The notes beneath the pieces are model-generated. The model saw only the letters and a program-made list of their open reading frames with translations, had not been told where the DNA came from and did not search any database. This document shows positions 1-9,083 of a stretch of DNA of 64,000 nt, one piece after another. The position numbers and the translations under genes were made by a program. The stretch's first letter is position 1, and every line of letters begins with the position of its first letter. Source of the stretch: Deltaproteobacteria bacterium HGW-Deltaproteobacteria-13 (lineage in GTDB: Bacteria > Desulfobacterota > Syntrophia > Syntrophales > Smithellaceae); the NCBI GenBank assembly GCA_002840555.1, contig PHBJ01000010.1, forward strand, positions 1 to 64,000. Direction: 5' to 3'.

Positions 1-915
1 ACCTCTTCCCCCGTTTTAATCTGGGGAGAAACAGGCGTCGGCAAAGAAATCATGGCCGCTTTAATCCATCAGCTCAGCGACCGCAGCGAAAAACCGTTCG
101 TCGCCATCAACTGCGCCTCCATACCCGATGAACTTCTGGAAGCGGAATTGTTCGGATATGAAGAAGGTTCATTTACCGGTGCAAAAAGGAGCGGCAAGAA
201 GGGCCTCCTGGAAGAGGCGCATGAAGGAACGCTCTTTCTGGATGAAATCGGCGAATTGCCCTTGAAAATGCAAAGCAAGTTATTGCGATTCCTCCAGGGG
301 GGAAATTTCAAGAAGATCGGCGGCAACAAGACGCAGTCGGTGGATGTTCGCATCCTTTGCGCCACCAATCTCACCATGGACCAACTCATGAACAGCAAAC
401 ATTTCCGGCAGGATCTCTTTTACCGGATCGCGGTGATCCCGGTTTTCATCCCGCCGCTGCGTGACAGGCAGGAGGATATCCCGCCCCTGATCCTCCATTT
501 CATTCAGATCTTCAACGCAAAATATAAAACGGACATCAAACTTCCGGCGAAGCTGATGAATCGGCTCTATGCTTATGAATGGCCGGGCAACGTGCGGGAG
601 TTGAAAAATGTTATTGAGCGGATGGCTATCATGTATGCCTCTCAGGAGTTGAACGAGGAAGATCTGGAATTGATCCTGAACATCAACCCCCGTCAAGCCC
701 ATCAAGACAGCAGCGTCCGGGATCTTCCGGCATCTGAACCCGCTATGCCCGTGATGCCGCCTTCCCTGCCCAAGGCGATGGAACAGTTTGAGGAGAAATG
801 GATCAGGCAGGCGTATCAAATGACGGGCAGCATTATTGGCGCCGCAAAATTACTGGGTATCAATCCGTCGACCATCCATCGCAAATTAAAGAAAGGGATC
901 CTCCGGCTCGATTGA
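1..915 (+). CDS. Sigma-54-dependent transcriptional activator, C-terminal part (5' truncated by window edge)
   Basis: The reading frame is open from base 1, so the N-terminal sensor or receiver part lies outside the window. The visible part is an AAA+ sigma-54 interaction domain. Walker A GETGVGKE is at residues 9-16, the sigma-54 contact loop reads GSFTGA (residues 56-61, a Ser variant of GAFTGA), and Walker B is GTLFLDEIGE (76-85). The C-terminus is a Fis-type helix-turn-helix (GAAKLLGINPSTIHRKLKKG). The protein would use ATP to remodel RNA polymerase bound to sigma-54 at -24/-12 promoters. Its signal and target genes cannot be told from here. It ends in a TGA at 913-915; the next gene is on the opposite strand. 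Confidence 0.95.
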   Translation, partial: TSSPVLIWGETGVGKEIMAALIHQLSDRSEKPFVAINCASIPDELLEAELFGYEEGSFTGAKRSGKKGLLEEAHEGTLFLDEIGELPLKMQSKLLRFLQGGNFKKIGGNKTQSVDVRILCATNLTMDQLMNSKHFRQDLFYRIAVIPVFIPPLRDRQEDIPPLILHFIQIFNAKYKTDIKLPAKLMNRLYAYEWPGNVRELKNVIERMAIMYASQELNEEDLELILNINPRQAHQDSSVRDLPASEPAMPVMPPSLPKAMEQFEEKWIRQAYQMTGSIIGAAKLLGINPSTIHRKLKKGILRLD

Positions 916-972
916 CTCATGCGTTGTCATTGCATCATGCAACAGATCTCTTGCACGATGAATCAGTTTGTT

Positions 973-1338
973 TTAAGCTTGGTTCGCCAGAAAGTCTTTT
1001 GCTTCTTCAAGGTTCTTAAAAAGAACAAGGTTCTTCCTGCCGGTGAATGCCAGGACGCTTTTGAATATTATTTCCTTCAAACCTTCAATACCGTAAACAG
1101 CAGCGACTTTGACATAGGGTTCGTTTCCCTTCGCGAATTCTTTCAGGGCGGAGGTTACCTGCGTGTCAAATTTTGCATTTTTGACATTAAGCAGAGCAAG
1201 TACGGATTTTTCAGGCTGACTGCGAATAACCACTTTAGCTCTTTCGATCCATGGCAGCACTTCCTCGGAGTGAGCATTTTCAAGATCTTCATATAATATC
1301 CTTACGCCCTTATGAGTCAGAAAAGTTGCTTCTCGCAT
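973..1338 (-). CDS. SpoIIAA-like (STAS-fold) small protein
   Basis: This is a soluble protein of 121 residues. The longer frame reaches 1380, but the ATG at 1338 has a strong AAGGAGGTG Shine-Dalgarno five bases upstream and is the better start (N-terminus MREATFLTHKG). The C-terminal half, with YVKVAAVYGIEGLKEIIFK followed by a TGRK...LFKNLEEAKDFL segment, resembles the SpoIIAA-like family (PF11964) related to STAS domains. Members are small stand-alone proteins with no settled function, so the role here is unknown. It is convergent with the sigma-54 activator. The family call is by pattern only. Confidence 0.75.
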   Translation of the reverse strand: MREATFLTHKGVRILYEDLENAHSEEVLPWIERAKVVIRSQPEKSVLALLNVKNAKFDTQVTSALKEFAKGNEPYVKVAAVYGIEGLKEIIFKSVLAFTGRKNLVLFKNLEEAKDFLANQA

Positions 1339-1471
1339 ATCCGCACCTCCTTTATCGTAATGCTGTTTGTTTAACTTCAAATGTAATCTTTGACTTTATA
1401 TTAGCATTTTTCTTTTGTTTGTCCAATTTTTTGTAAAGACCGGAGCTCGCTTCATCCTCGAGAAACACACC

Positions 1472-1518
1472 AAAGAACGTTTCTTATACTGCCGATAAAT
1501 AAAAGCAGGCCCTTATCA
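1472..1518 (+). repeat. Copy 1 of a ~47-bp dispersed repeat
   Basis: This stretch shares the core CGTTTCTTATACTGCCG and the following AAATAAAAGCA and CTTATCA blocks with 7740-7787, with only a few differences. At 7740-7787 the repeat contains the -10 box of a good sigma-70 promoter. Here the TATACT (1485-1490) is kept but the -35 position (GAAACA) is poor. No plus-strand gene follows, so this copy looks like a decayed or relocated promoter segment. The gap 1339-1554 holds nothing else that I recognise. Confidence 0.55.
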
Positions 1519-1554
1519 ATTCAATACATCCGTAAAGCCCCGGCTAAGAAATAT

Positions 1555-3615
1555 TTATTTAAGAAGATTGAGAGCGTTGCCACGGACGACCATGTCGGAG
1601 ACTTTAGCCAGAGATGATTGCTGATCATAAACCGTTTTGCAAAAATCCAGCCTGACTTGTTTGCGATTGTTAGCCTGGTAGCATTTGCCGCTGGTGAAGT
1701 TGTTATCGCCACGGTTAGTGTAAAAGACATTGGGTGTTTCAATGAGTTCGATGTTGCCGTAGCTGTCACGCCGGATAGCTACGGCTTGCCGTGGAGAAAG
1801 AAGATTTTGACCAAGCATGGTTCGTGGAGCTTTTATACCCAGGAGACCGAGGATGGTCGGGGCGTAGTCCAGGTGGCTGGCCGGTGTTTTGTCTTCACCG
1901 GCAATACCACGGCCCGGCACGTGGATGATCAAGGGGATATTTTCGCCATCATGAAAGAAACTGATCTGATCGAACTTATTCAAACCGAGGAATCTGGCAA
2001 AAGCCGTATCCTTTTCGTTACTGATAAAGGCTCTGTGATCTCCAAATAACACCAGGATGGAATTATCGTAGAGGCCGTTCTTTTTGAGTTCACTAATAAG
2101 CACGCCAATCTGTTTATCAACATAGGCCAGAGTGTGAATATAATCCATTTGATAGCCGGTAATGCCATGGTCATGGGTAATCTTGAGCAGCTTAAGATCT
2201 TGATCGAGCGAGAACGGTGCATGTGAAGTAACCATCATAATATTGGCATAAAACGGCTGCTCAATGCTCATTAGCTTTGGTATGCATTGTTTAATAAGGT
2301 CCTCGTCGCTCAGCCCCCAACCGACAGCCCTGTTAACCTTGAAGGAATCAACACAGTGATAGACCTTCCAGCCAAGGTAGGGATAGATTACGTTGCGGTT
2401 CCAAAAGGCAGCGGAATCACCATGAAAGACAGAAGTCGCATACTTTTGGTTATCAAGGACTTCGGGCAAGGCATTGTAGTCGTGAGTCGCGTACTCAAAG
2501 AAAGCCACCCGGTCCATGGTGGGCAGTAGAGAATTTTGACTTTCGAATTCCGCATCGGCGGTGTGACCGGCACTGACATCATCGTGATAATTCGAAAAGA
2601 ACATACTCTCCTTAAGGAGCTTGTTAAGATTAGGCGTAATTTCCTGCCCTTCAATCCTGCGATTGAGCGCAAAGGTCTCGAAGGATTCCATGAGCACAAG
2701 GATAATGTTCTTGCCTCTGGCGGCGCCAAAGTATGGGCCGGGAGCTTGGGCGGCGGGACGTCTCCCGGCCCAGTCGGCAACATATTTTTTATCGGCCGGG
2801 GTAATGCCGCGCGGACTGGCAAAGTAGCGATAGGTATCCAATACGGAGTACATGTGGACGCCAAATTTTTTAACCATATAGCTGTTATCGCAGCGCATGT
2901 TCAAAAGATCATTCAGGTGACCGTTCCTGCGATACTCAATGCCAAGCACAGCGGCAAAAAATGCGATGCCAACGAGCAGGACGGCAACCAGGCCGATCAA
3001 TCTGGTGCGACGGCGATAACGCAGTTGCGGTGTGCGGCGATCCACATACCAGTACCACAAAGCAATGATTGGCAGCATCGTTATAAAAAACAGCAGCGAT
3101 GGCGAAAGTTGGATTTTGATGGATTCACCGACAGAACCGACGTAACGGGCATAGCGAATAGCCGATCCGTGAATAAAAGTATTTAGTGACTGGAAATAAA
3201 TAAACTGGGCAACAAAAAGTAGTTCGATGAGTACAGCGGAAATGGTTACCCAAATATAGCGAGCCTTGCGATGCAAGACGATGGCCGGCCCAAGCACTAA
3301 GGTACCAAAAGCCAACGAGGAGGCCAGGCGCTCCCAGGATAGTAACGGTTTTTTAATATTAAGCCAGATATTAAAGACTTGAGTTTGAATCAAAAACAAC
3401 GCGATGAGGATGGCAGGCAACAACCATTGCCGGCGCGCAGCCCATACCTTGGAAACCAACTTTGCAATCCTCCCAGCGCAGCGTGATATGTTCATAGATA
3501 AATAATATTCCGGATGACGATCAATAAGTGAACTTGGTTCTGCTTGTGTTGATGATCTGTCCAAAATGCTTTTAGCACACGTTAAGTCAGAGTTCAGCCA
3601 TTTTTTGATGATCAT
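1555..3615 (-). CDS. LtaS-type membrane sulfatase / phosphoglycerol transferase
   Basis: The protein has up to 686 residues. After a hydrophilic start there are about five membrane segments (roughly residues 60-225), then an extracytoplasmic alkaline-phosphatase-superfamily domain. Visible active-site signatures are MESF (metal-binding Glu) near residue 310, GHTADAEFESQ, whose Thr corresponds to the catalytic Thr of LtaS, and FGDHRAF (Asp-His metal pair). In Gram-negatives such enzymes transfer phosphoglycerol or phosphoethanolamine to glycans or lipids; the acceptor here is unknown. The start is uncertain: neither the ATG at 3615 nor the internal ATG at 3492 (MNISRCAG) has a convincing ribosome binding site, and the 41 residues between them are unlike the family. 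Confidence 0.9.
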   Translation of the reverse strand: MIIKKWLNSDLTCAKSILDRSSTQAEPSSLIDRHPEYYLSMNISRCAGRIAKLVSKVWAARRQWLLPAILIALFLIQTQVFNIWLNIKKPLLSWERLASSLAFGTLVLGPAIVLHRKARYIWVTISAVLIELLFVAQFIYFQSLNTFIHGSAIRYARYVGSVGESIKIQLSPSLLFFITMLPIIALWYWYVDRRTPQLRYRRRTRLIGLVAVLLVGIAFFAAVLGIEYRRNGHLNDLLNMRCDNSYMVKKFGVHMYSVLDTYRYFASPRGITPADKKYVADWAGRRPAAQAPGPYFGAARGKNIILVLMESFETFALNRRIEGQEITPNLNKLLKESMFFSNYHDDVSAGHTADAEFESQNSLLPTMDRVAFFEYATHDYNALPEVLDNQKYATSVFHGDSAAFWNRNVIYPYLGWKVYHCVDSFKVNRAVGWGLSDEDLIKQCIPKLMSIEQPFYANIMMVTSHAPFSLDQDLKLLKITHDHGITGYQMDYIHTLAYVDKQIGVLISELKKNGLYDNSILVLFGDHRAFISNEKDTAFARFLGLNKFDQISFFHDGENIPLIIHVPGRGIAGEDKTPASHLDYAPTILGLLGIKAPRTMLGQNLLSPRQAVAIRRDSYGNIELIETPNVFYTNRGDNNFTSGKCYQANNRKQVRLDFCKTVYDQQSSLAKVSDMVVRGNALNLLK

Positions 3616-3760
3616 GAATTGAAGTGTGGACTTTTAAAAAAATGACATAAAAAGCAAATTTTTTGCTATTTTTTATTAGAAGAAAAGACTTTCTTTTCAA
3701 TTCAATTAATGACAACCATTAATAGATAATGATATGAAAAGTTATAGGGAGGTAAGCAGT

Positions 3761-4531
3761 ATGGGAAAGAGAATTTTAGTTGGCGCAATCGCCCTGTTAT
3801 GCGGCTTCTTAATTTCAGGGTGCGCAGCAAATAATGACAAGATCATGTTATCTAATATAAAAAGCGGTTTAGATTCCTGCATCGGAAAATTAACGAAAGA
3901 TAAATTAATCATGATAGCTTCTACGCCGACAGATAAAATGACCGTAGATGATGGAGAGATATGGGTTTATAAATATAAAAAAACAAAAACCAACACGACT
4001 TACCGTCATTACGGAGGGATTTTCAATGACGAAGCAGAATCAGAAAATGAAGAGTACCCTTATGAAGTGAGATTGCGTTTTGATAAAAGAGGGGTGCTCG
4101 TTAATTATGTTTCAACGGGATATTATACTATGGTTAACCACCCATTTAAAACTTTGAGCTGTGAAGGGTTTCCGAATCCTGTTCCAGATTCCGGGAATAC
4201 TCCGGCTCCCGCCAACGCTGCCGGCGGATACTTCGGTGTCAAACTTCAGACAATGACTCAAGATATAGCGGATGCCTCCGGCCTGGATAAAGTCACTGGA
4301 GCATTTGTTATCATAGCACAGAAAAATTCACCCGCGGAACAGGCTGGTATTAAATCCGGCGATATCATACTTGCCTTTGACGGGAAAAAAATCAATGAAG
4401 CGAGCGCACTGCCTCCCATAGTAGCCATAACGCCAATCGGGAAGACGGTCGATGTTGTTATTTTCCGTAATGGCAAGGAACAAACTGTCAAAGTCAAGAT
4501 AGGCAATATTCAAAATTTCAATCAGAAATGA
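3761..4531 (+). CDS. PDZ-domain lipoprotein
   Basis: This is a 256-residue lipoprotein. The start at 3761 (MGKRILVGAIALL) follows GGGAGGT by a normal spacing; an upstream in-frame ATG at 3734 has no such site. The N-terminus is a lipoprotein signal with lipobox LISGC. The middle has no recognised domain. A PDZ domain fills the last ~90 residues (FGVKLQTMTQDIADASGL ... SPAEQAGIKSGDIILAFDGK), as in DegP/HtrA and RseP, but no protease domain is attached. It probably binds C-termini or scaffolds envelope proteins. It stands alone, with an AT-rich 145-bp promoter region upstream (3616-3760). Confidence 0.88.
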   Translation: MGKRILVGAIALLCGFLISGCAANNDKIMLSNIKSGLDSCIGKLTKDKLIMIASTPTDKMTVDDGEIWVYKYKKTKTNTTYRHYGGIFNDEAESENEEYPYEVRLRFDKRGVLVNYVSTGYYTMVNHPFKTLSCEGFPNPVPDSGNTPAPANAAGGYFGVKLQTMTQDIADASGLDKVTGAFVIIAQKNSPAEQAGIKSGDIILAFDGKKINEASALPPIVAITPIGKTVDVVIFRNGKEQTVKVKIGNIQNFNQK

Positions 4532-4655
4532 ATGACACGGTGTATAAGAAAAGCCCGGCCCTGTGTTGATTGGCCGGTATGCGCACAGGCAAGAAAGCAG
4601 CAAAAAATTGAACTCTATATCAATATAGGATAATATCTTGTCGCCTATACAGTTC

Positions 4656-4670
4656 ACTCCATTTAGGAGT
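4656..4670 (+). promoter_or_regulatory. Small hairpin covering the Shine-Dalgarno of the PilZ gene
   Basis: ACTCC at 4656-4660 can pair with GGAGT at 4666-4670 across a five-base loop. The right arm contains the AGGAG ribosome binding site, six bases before the ATG at 4676. The stem is only 5 bp, so any effect on translation would be mild. This is seen in the sequence; a regulatory role is inference. Confidence 0.3.
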
Positions 4671-4675
4671 CAGTC

Positions 4676-5101
4676 ATGAAAGACGGTTTAGAAAGAAGAA
4701 ATTTTCATCGCCTTAAATACCCTTTGGAAGGCACCATTAATATTACATCCATTAAGGGAGCGCCAAACAATCTTCCTCCTTTGCATGTTAAAAGTCGAAA
4801 TCTTTCAGAAGATGGAATCTGTATCGAGATAAAGCCTGTCGAGGTTAAAGACATTAATCTGCTCTCGGGACAACCTTTTGCCAGGGAACACAGCATACAC
4901 ATGAGTATTAAGCTCATGCCTGATGAACCGCTGTTTGAAGCGATAGGAGAAGTCCGCTGGTACGACATCCCTCGAGATGAATGCGTCTATCAAGTGGGAG
5001 TCGCTTTCATAGACATTAAGAACAACGGAAAAGAACAACTTTTAAGGTTTTTAAAAACCCATAAAAGCAAAAAGGGCTTTTTTCAAAAATTATTTAAATA
5101 A
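4676..5101 (+). CDS. PilZ-domain protein (c-di-GMP-binding type)
   Basis: This is a 141-residue single-domain protein. The PilZ signature is present: an Arg-rich start (ERRNFHRLKYP, residues 7-17, fitting RxxxR) and NLSEDGICIE (a DxSxxG-like motif, with Glu before Asp) about 40 residues later. These form the c-di-GMP-binding surface in the family. The motif deviates slightly (LSEDG rather than DxSxxG), so binding is likely but not certain. It probably acts as a c-di-GMP receptor for motility, exopolysaccharide or pilus control. It lies between the PDZ lipoprotein and the P-type ATPase on the same strand. A second PilZ-like protein lies at 50.9 kb. Confidence 0.9.
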   Translation: MKDGLERRNFHRLKYPLEGTINITSIKGAPNNLPPLHVKSRNLSEDGICIEIKPVEVKDINLLSGQPFAREHSIHMSIKLMPDEPLFEAIGEVRWYDIPRDECVYQVGVAFIDIKNNGKEQLLRFLKTHKSKKGFFQKLFK

Positions 5102-5140
5102 ACTACCGGCCAATCGAAGCCGCTGACGTGCAGGGAAACT

Positions 5141-7663
5141 ATGATCCAGCAACCGCCTAAATATTGGAGTATTTCTCAGGCCGATTTGCTGACTCAGCTT
5201 AATGCCAAACCGGAAGGATTAAGCGCTGAAGAAGCAAAAAAGCGGTTGACACAGTATGGCGCAAATCTTCTGAAACCGCAGAAACGCTCCGACGCGCTGG
5301 CGCTGCTCATTGCCCAATTCAAAAGTCCCATCATCCTGACCTTGATTTTTGCGGCAGGGCTTTCTGCCTTTCTTCATGATCCGGCGGATGCCGCTATCAT
5401 TATCGCCATCGTTTTAATCAGCGGCCTTCTGGGCTTCTGGCAGGAAAAGGGCGCGGCTGATGCTCTGGAAAAGATGCTGGCGATCGTCAAGATCAAGACT
5501 ACTGTCCTGCGAGACGGCACGGAGTGCGATATCGCGCTGGAAGATGTTGTCCCGGGTGACGTCGTTGTGCTGAATGCCGGGGACGCGATTCCCGCCGACA
5601 GCGTGATTCTGGAATCCAGAGATCTTTTTGTGGATGAGGCAACCCTGACGGGGGAGAGCTTCCCGGTCGAAAAAGAGGCCGGGGAAATGCCTGAGGATAC
5701 GCCGCTCGCCAAACGTGCCAACAGCCTTTTTATGGGAACCCATGTTATCAGCGGCACCGCCAAAGCTTTGGTGGTCTATACGGGAAAGCAGGCCCAGTTC
5801 GGCAAAATATCAGAAAAGCTGAAACTGCGGCCGCAGGAGACGGAATTTGAGCATGGCATCAGGCAGTTCGGTTATTTACTGCTCGAAGTAACCCTGCTGC
5901 TGGTCATTGCCGTATTTGCCATCAATGTCTTTTTCCACCGACCTGTTCTCGAATCCTTCCTTTTTTCCCTGGCCCTGGCTGTCGGGCTGACGCCGCAGCT
6001 GCTGCCGGCTATTATCAGCATCAACCTGGCTCACGGCGCTAAAAAAATGGCTGAGCAAAAGGTCATTGTAAAGCGCCTCGCCGCCATAGAAAACTTCGGG
6101 AGCATGAATGTTCTGTGTTCGGATAAGACGGGCACGCTGACGGAAGGGACCGTGCGCCTGCATTCGGCATTGGACATCGACGGCAATCCCAGTGATCGGG
6201 TTTTCTTTCACGCCTACCTGAACTCTTTTTATGAAAAAGGTTTTTCCAATCCCATCGATGAAGCGATCCGCTCTTACCAAAAGCCGGATGTTTCCGGCTA
6301 TGAAAAAGTTGACGAGATCCCCTATGATTTCCTCCGCAAGCGATTGAGCATCATGATCAAAAAGGATGGCCGGTATCTCATGGTGACCAAAGGCGCTCTC
6401 TCGAATGTGCTTGCCGTTTGTCCTTTCGCCCAAAACAAGGCCGGGGATAAGATAGCGACAAACACCGTGGAGCAAGTGATCCAGCAGAAGTTCGAGGAAC
6501 TCAGCAGCCAGGGCTTCCGTGTGCTGGGCGTTGCCATGCGGGATATGGGGACACAATCCGTCATCAATAAAGATTCCGAGCAGGATATGACATTTCTCGG
6601 GTTCCTGCTTTTCTTCGATCCGCCTAAAAAAGGAGTTCTGGAAACGATCAATCGCCTCAAGCAACTTGGTGTTTCCCTTAAAATTATCACGGGAGATAAC
6701 CGCCTCGTTGCCGCCAAGGTCAGTCAGGATATAGGAATGCCTGATGCTAAAATCCTCACCGGCGCCGAACTGCATGAAATAAGCGATGCCGCTCTATTGC
6801 AAAAAGTAACCCGGACGGACATTTTCGCGGAAGTGGAGCCTAATCAAAAAGAACACCTCATCATCGCGCTTCGGAAGGCCGGATATGTTGTGGGTTATAT
6901 CGGAGACGGCATCAATGATGTTTCCGCCCTCCACGCCTCGGATGTGAGCATTTCCGTTGATACGGCGGTGGATGTGGCCAAAGAATCGGCCGATATCGTG
7001 CTTCTGGAAAAGAATCTGGAGGTGCTCGTGCAGGGTGTTCATCAGGGACGAACGACGCTGGCCAATACAATGAAATACGTCTTCATGGCGACCAGCGCCA
7101 ATTTCGGAAACATGTTCAGTATGGCGGGCGCCTCTCTGTTCCTGTCTTTCCTTCCTTTGCTGCCCAAACAGATTCTATTGACGAACCTGATGACCGATTT
7201 TCCGGAAATGACGATTGCCACGGATCGGACGGATATCGAAATGGTCAGTCAACCGAAACGGTGGAATATTTCTTTTATTAAAAAATTCATGATCACGTTC
7301 GGCCTGATCAGTTCGGTTTTTGATTATCTGACTTTTGGCGTTCTGTTGTTCATCCTTCAGGCATCGCCAGCGCAATTCCGAACGGGATGGTTCATGGAAT
7401 CCGTGATTTCCGCCTCGATTATCGTGCTGGTCATTCGCAGCAGACGGCCATTCTTCAGAAGCCGGCCGGGGAAATATCTCTTCATCGCCACAATTGCCGT
7501 TGTTGCCGCCACACTCATCTTTCCTTTCACGCCTGCCGGAAAGATATTCGATTTTGTCAGCCTGCCCCTATCGTTTCTTTTGATCCTGGGACTCATTATG
7601 GCGCTCTATATCTTAACGGCGGAACTGGCAAAAAAAATATTCTATAAAAAGGTGAGTTCCTGA
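5141..7663 (+). CDS. mgtA: P-type ATPase, Mg2+-type (MgtA/P3B-like)
   Basis: This is an 840-residue cation pump. Domains in order: cation-ATPase N-terminus (ISQADLLTQLNAKPEGLSAEE); actuator with TGES (ATLTGESFPVEKE); phosphorylation site CSDKTGTLTEG; nucleotide-binding domain; hinge GDGINDVSALHASD; and a C-terminal six-helix membrane part. The LTPQLLPAIISINLAHGAKKMA segment before the phosphorylation site and NLMTDFPEMTIATDRTD are features of the P3B Mg2+ importers (MgtA/MgtB) rather than Ca2+ or heavy-metal pumps; there is no CPx motif or N-terminal metal domain. It is slightly shorter than enteric MgtA (~900). No Mg2+ leader is evident upstream. Mg2+ is the likely substrate, not proven. Confidence 0.9.
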   Translation: MIQQPPKYWSISQADLLTQLNAKPEGLSAEEAKKRLTQYGANLLKPQKRSDALALLIAQFKSPIILTLIFAAGLSAFLHDPADAAIIIAIVLISGLLGFWQEKGAADALEKMLAIVKIKTTVLRDGTECDIALEDVVPGDVVVLNAGDAIPADSVILESRDLFVDEATLTGESFPVEKEAGEMPEDTPLAKRANSLFMGTHVISGTAKALVVYTGKQAQFGKISEKLKLRPQETEFEHGIRQFGYLLLEVTLLLVIAVFAINVFFHRPVLESFLFSLALAVGLTPQLLPAIISINLAHGAKKMAEQKVIVKRLAAIENFGSMNVLCSDKTGTLTEGTVRLHSALDIDGNPSDRVFFHAYLNSFYEKGFSNPIDEAIRSYQKPDVSGYEKVDEIPYDFLRKRLSIMIKKDGRYLMVTKGALSNVLAVCPFAQNKAGDKIATNTVEQVIQQKFEELSSQGFRVLGVAMRDMGTQSVINKDSEQDMTFLGFLLFFDPPKKGVLETINRLKQLGVSLKIITGDNRLVAAKVSQDIGMPDAKILTGAELHEISDAALLQKVTRTDIFAEVEPNQKEHLIIALRKAGYVVGYIGDGINDVSALHASDVSISVDTAVDVAKESADIVLLEKNLEVLVQGVHQGRTTLANTMKYVFMATSANFGNMFSMAGASLFLSFLPLLPKQILLTNLMTDFPEMTIATDRTDIEMVSQPKRWNISFIKKFMITFGLISSVFDYLTFGVLLFILQASPAQFRTGWFMESVISASIIVLVIRSRRPFFRSRPGKYLFIATIAVVAATLIFPFTPAGKIFDFVSLPLSFLLILGLIMALYILTAELAKKIFYKKVSS

Positions 7664-7730
7664 GCGAATCGCTTCGTGAATAGAGGCTCGCCGGGCATAT
7701 TACGTGCTTCTAACTCGCGGCAAAAGATTC

Positions 7731-7759
7731 TTGACACACAAGAAATCGTTTCTTATACT
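7731..7759 (+). promoter_or_regulatory. Sigma-70 promoter for the metallo-beta-lactamase-fold gene
   Basis: A perfect -35 TTGACA (7731-7736) is followed by 17 bases and a -10 TATACT (7754-7759). Transcription would begin near 7766, about 120 bases before the preferred ATG at 7890. The -10 lies inside the dispersed repeat copy at 7740-7787. Confidence 0.7.
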
Positions 7760-7787
7760 GCCGGCAAATAAAAGCAAGTTCTTATCA
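7740..7787 (+). repeat. Copy 2 of a ~47-bp dispersed repeat, carrying a promoter -10 box
   Basis: This is near-identical to 1472-1518 in the same orientation. A shorter related string (AAAGGAACGTTTCATACTGC) occurs at about 47364-47383. Here it forms the -10 and initial transcribed region of the downstream gene. Confidence 0.55.
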
Positions 7788-7889
7788 GTTAAATTCAATT
7801 TCAATATAATATACATGACAAAAGCAATCCGGCCGCTCGCCGCGCTCTGCCTGCTTTTCGTTATGTTAATCGAAGTCAGGAGGCCCAAA

Positions 7890-8747
7890 ATGCATAAGCC
7901 CAAAAGAAAACCCTATGTATTGCCGAAGCAGACGATCAGAAACTGGAACGAAGCATTGTCCGCCCCCCAGGATATTGAAATTGAAATAATCGAAACAGGA
8001 AAGCTTTACATCTCAAACCGCCTTTTTCTAAATATGAGGCATCCGAACGCCAAAGGCATTAAAAAGGAAAAACTGACCGTACCGGTTTACTGTTATCTAA
8101 TACGCCATTCGTTCCGGGGCGATTATCTTGTCGATGCAGGACTGGACCGGTCCTTTCAGGACAATACCCACGGGAATATTCGGGGGCCTTTGCGGAAGTT
8201 GTTTTGGCCTCTTTGCAGCTATCAAGAAAACGGGCAGGACATAGGCGCCCGGATGCGAGATAAAAAAGTTGATTTGAAAGGTGTGTTTTTTACCCACCTG
8301 CATATAGATCATGCTTCCGGCATGCAGCATCTTCCGAAAGACATTTCGCTGGTGGTTGGGAAAGACGAACCGGTGCAAAGCTTGTGGCCCTTATACTATC
8401 AGGACAACTTTGCGGGAGTCGAGGCCCTCTACGAGATAGATTTTGAATCGACAAACGATCTTTCTCCCCTGGGCAAATGCGCGGACATCTTCGGCGACGG
8501 TTCTTTCTGGGCCATTCCAACGCCGGGACATAGAAAAGGACATGTGAGCTTTTTAGTCAATGGGAAACAGGGTGCATATTTAATAACCGGCGATGCCTGT
8601 GACATAAAATTGAATTTTGATCATGGCGTTGGACCCGGCTTCGGGAGTTTTAACAGCGCTCAGGCGCAAAAAAGCCTTGAACGGTTGAGGGATTTTGCTC
8701 ATGAGCATCGGCAAATCAAAGTCTATTTCGGGCACGAGATCCCATGA
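7890..8747 (+). CDS. Metallo-beta-lactamase-fold hydrolase (AHL-lactonase-like)
   Basis: This 285-residue protein starts at 7890, where AGGAGG stands six bases upstream. An in-frame ATG at 7815 would add a hydrophobic, signal-like stretch (RPLAALCLLFVMLIEV) but lacks a ribosome binding site. The dinuclear-metal motif HLHIDH is at residues 136-141, with further ligands in PGHRKGH, TGDACD and the terminal FGHEIP. The layout matches the N-acyl-homoserine-lactonase (AiiA-like) branch of the superfamily, which hydrolyses lactones or other esters; the substrate cannot be told. It is transcribed alone from its own promoter. Confidence 0.88.
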   Translation: MHKPKRKPYVLPKQTIRNWNEALSAPQDIEIEIIETGKLYISNRLFLNMRHPNAKGIKKEKLTVPVYCYLIRHSFRGDYLVDAGLDRSFQDNTHGNIRGPLRKLFWPLCSYQENGQDIGARMRDKKVDLKGVFFTHLHIDHASGMQHLPKDISLVVGKDEPVQSLWPLYYQDNFAGVEALYEIDFESTNDLSPLGKCADIFGDGSFWAIPTPGHRKGHVSFLVNGKQGAYLITGDACDIKLNFDHGVGPGFGSFNSAQAQKSLERLRDFAHEHRQIKVYFGHEIP

Positions 8748-9083
8748 AAGAAATACACTCGCGCATGAATATAACATTGAGCAGTTGTTTCTTTCCCCCT
8801 TCACCTGTTTTTTTAACCTTGAACCTAGAACATAGAACGTAGAACTATCTTTTCCTTTTCCCCGTTCACCTTTAACCGTCGCCGATTACTTAAATAGAAC
8901 CGTCCCTTATTTCCATTTCTCCCTTATTTCTCCTATAGATGTTCGCAACAATTCCTCTTGACAAGTTTTTTCCAATATGTCAATTTACTCGTGAGCGGTG
9001 AGTCCGTTACAGGTTGTTCGGAGTGTTCCCATCCATCGGTTGGCAAAAGCTTCGACGCAAAAGTCTGTAAGGCACGCTCTTTT
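8748..9083. repeat. Intergenic region with heptamer-periodic repeat array
   Basis: There is no gene here. From about 8771 to 8850 there are Cs (TTCACC) and a run of the 7-nt unit GAACNTW (8814-8847). At 8889-8909 stands the dispersed motif AAATAGAACCGTCCC. The remaining ~150 bases (8940-9083) show nothing recognisable. Confidence 0.7.
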
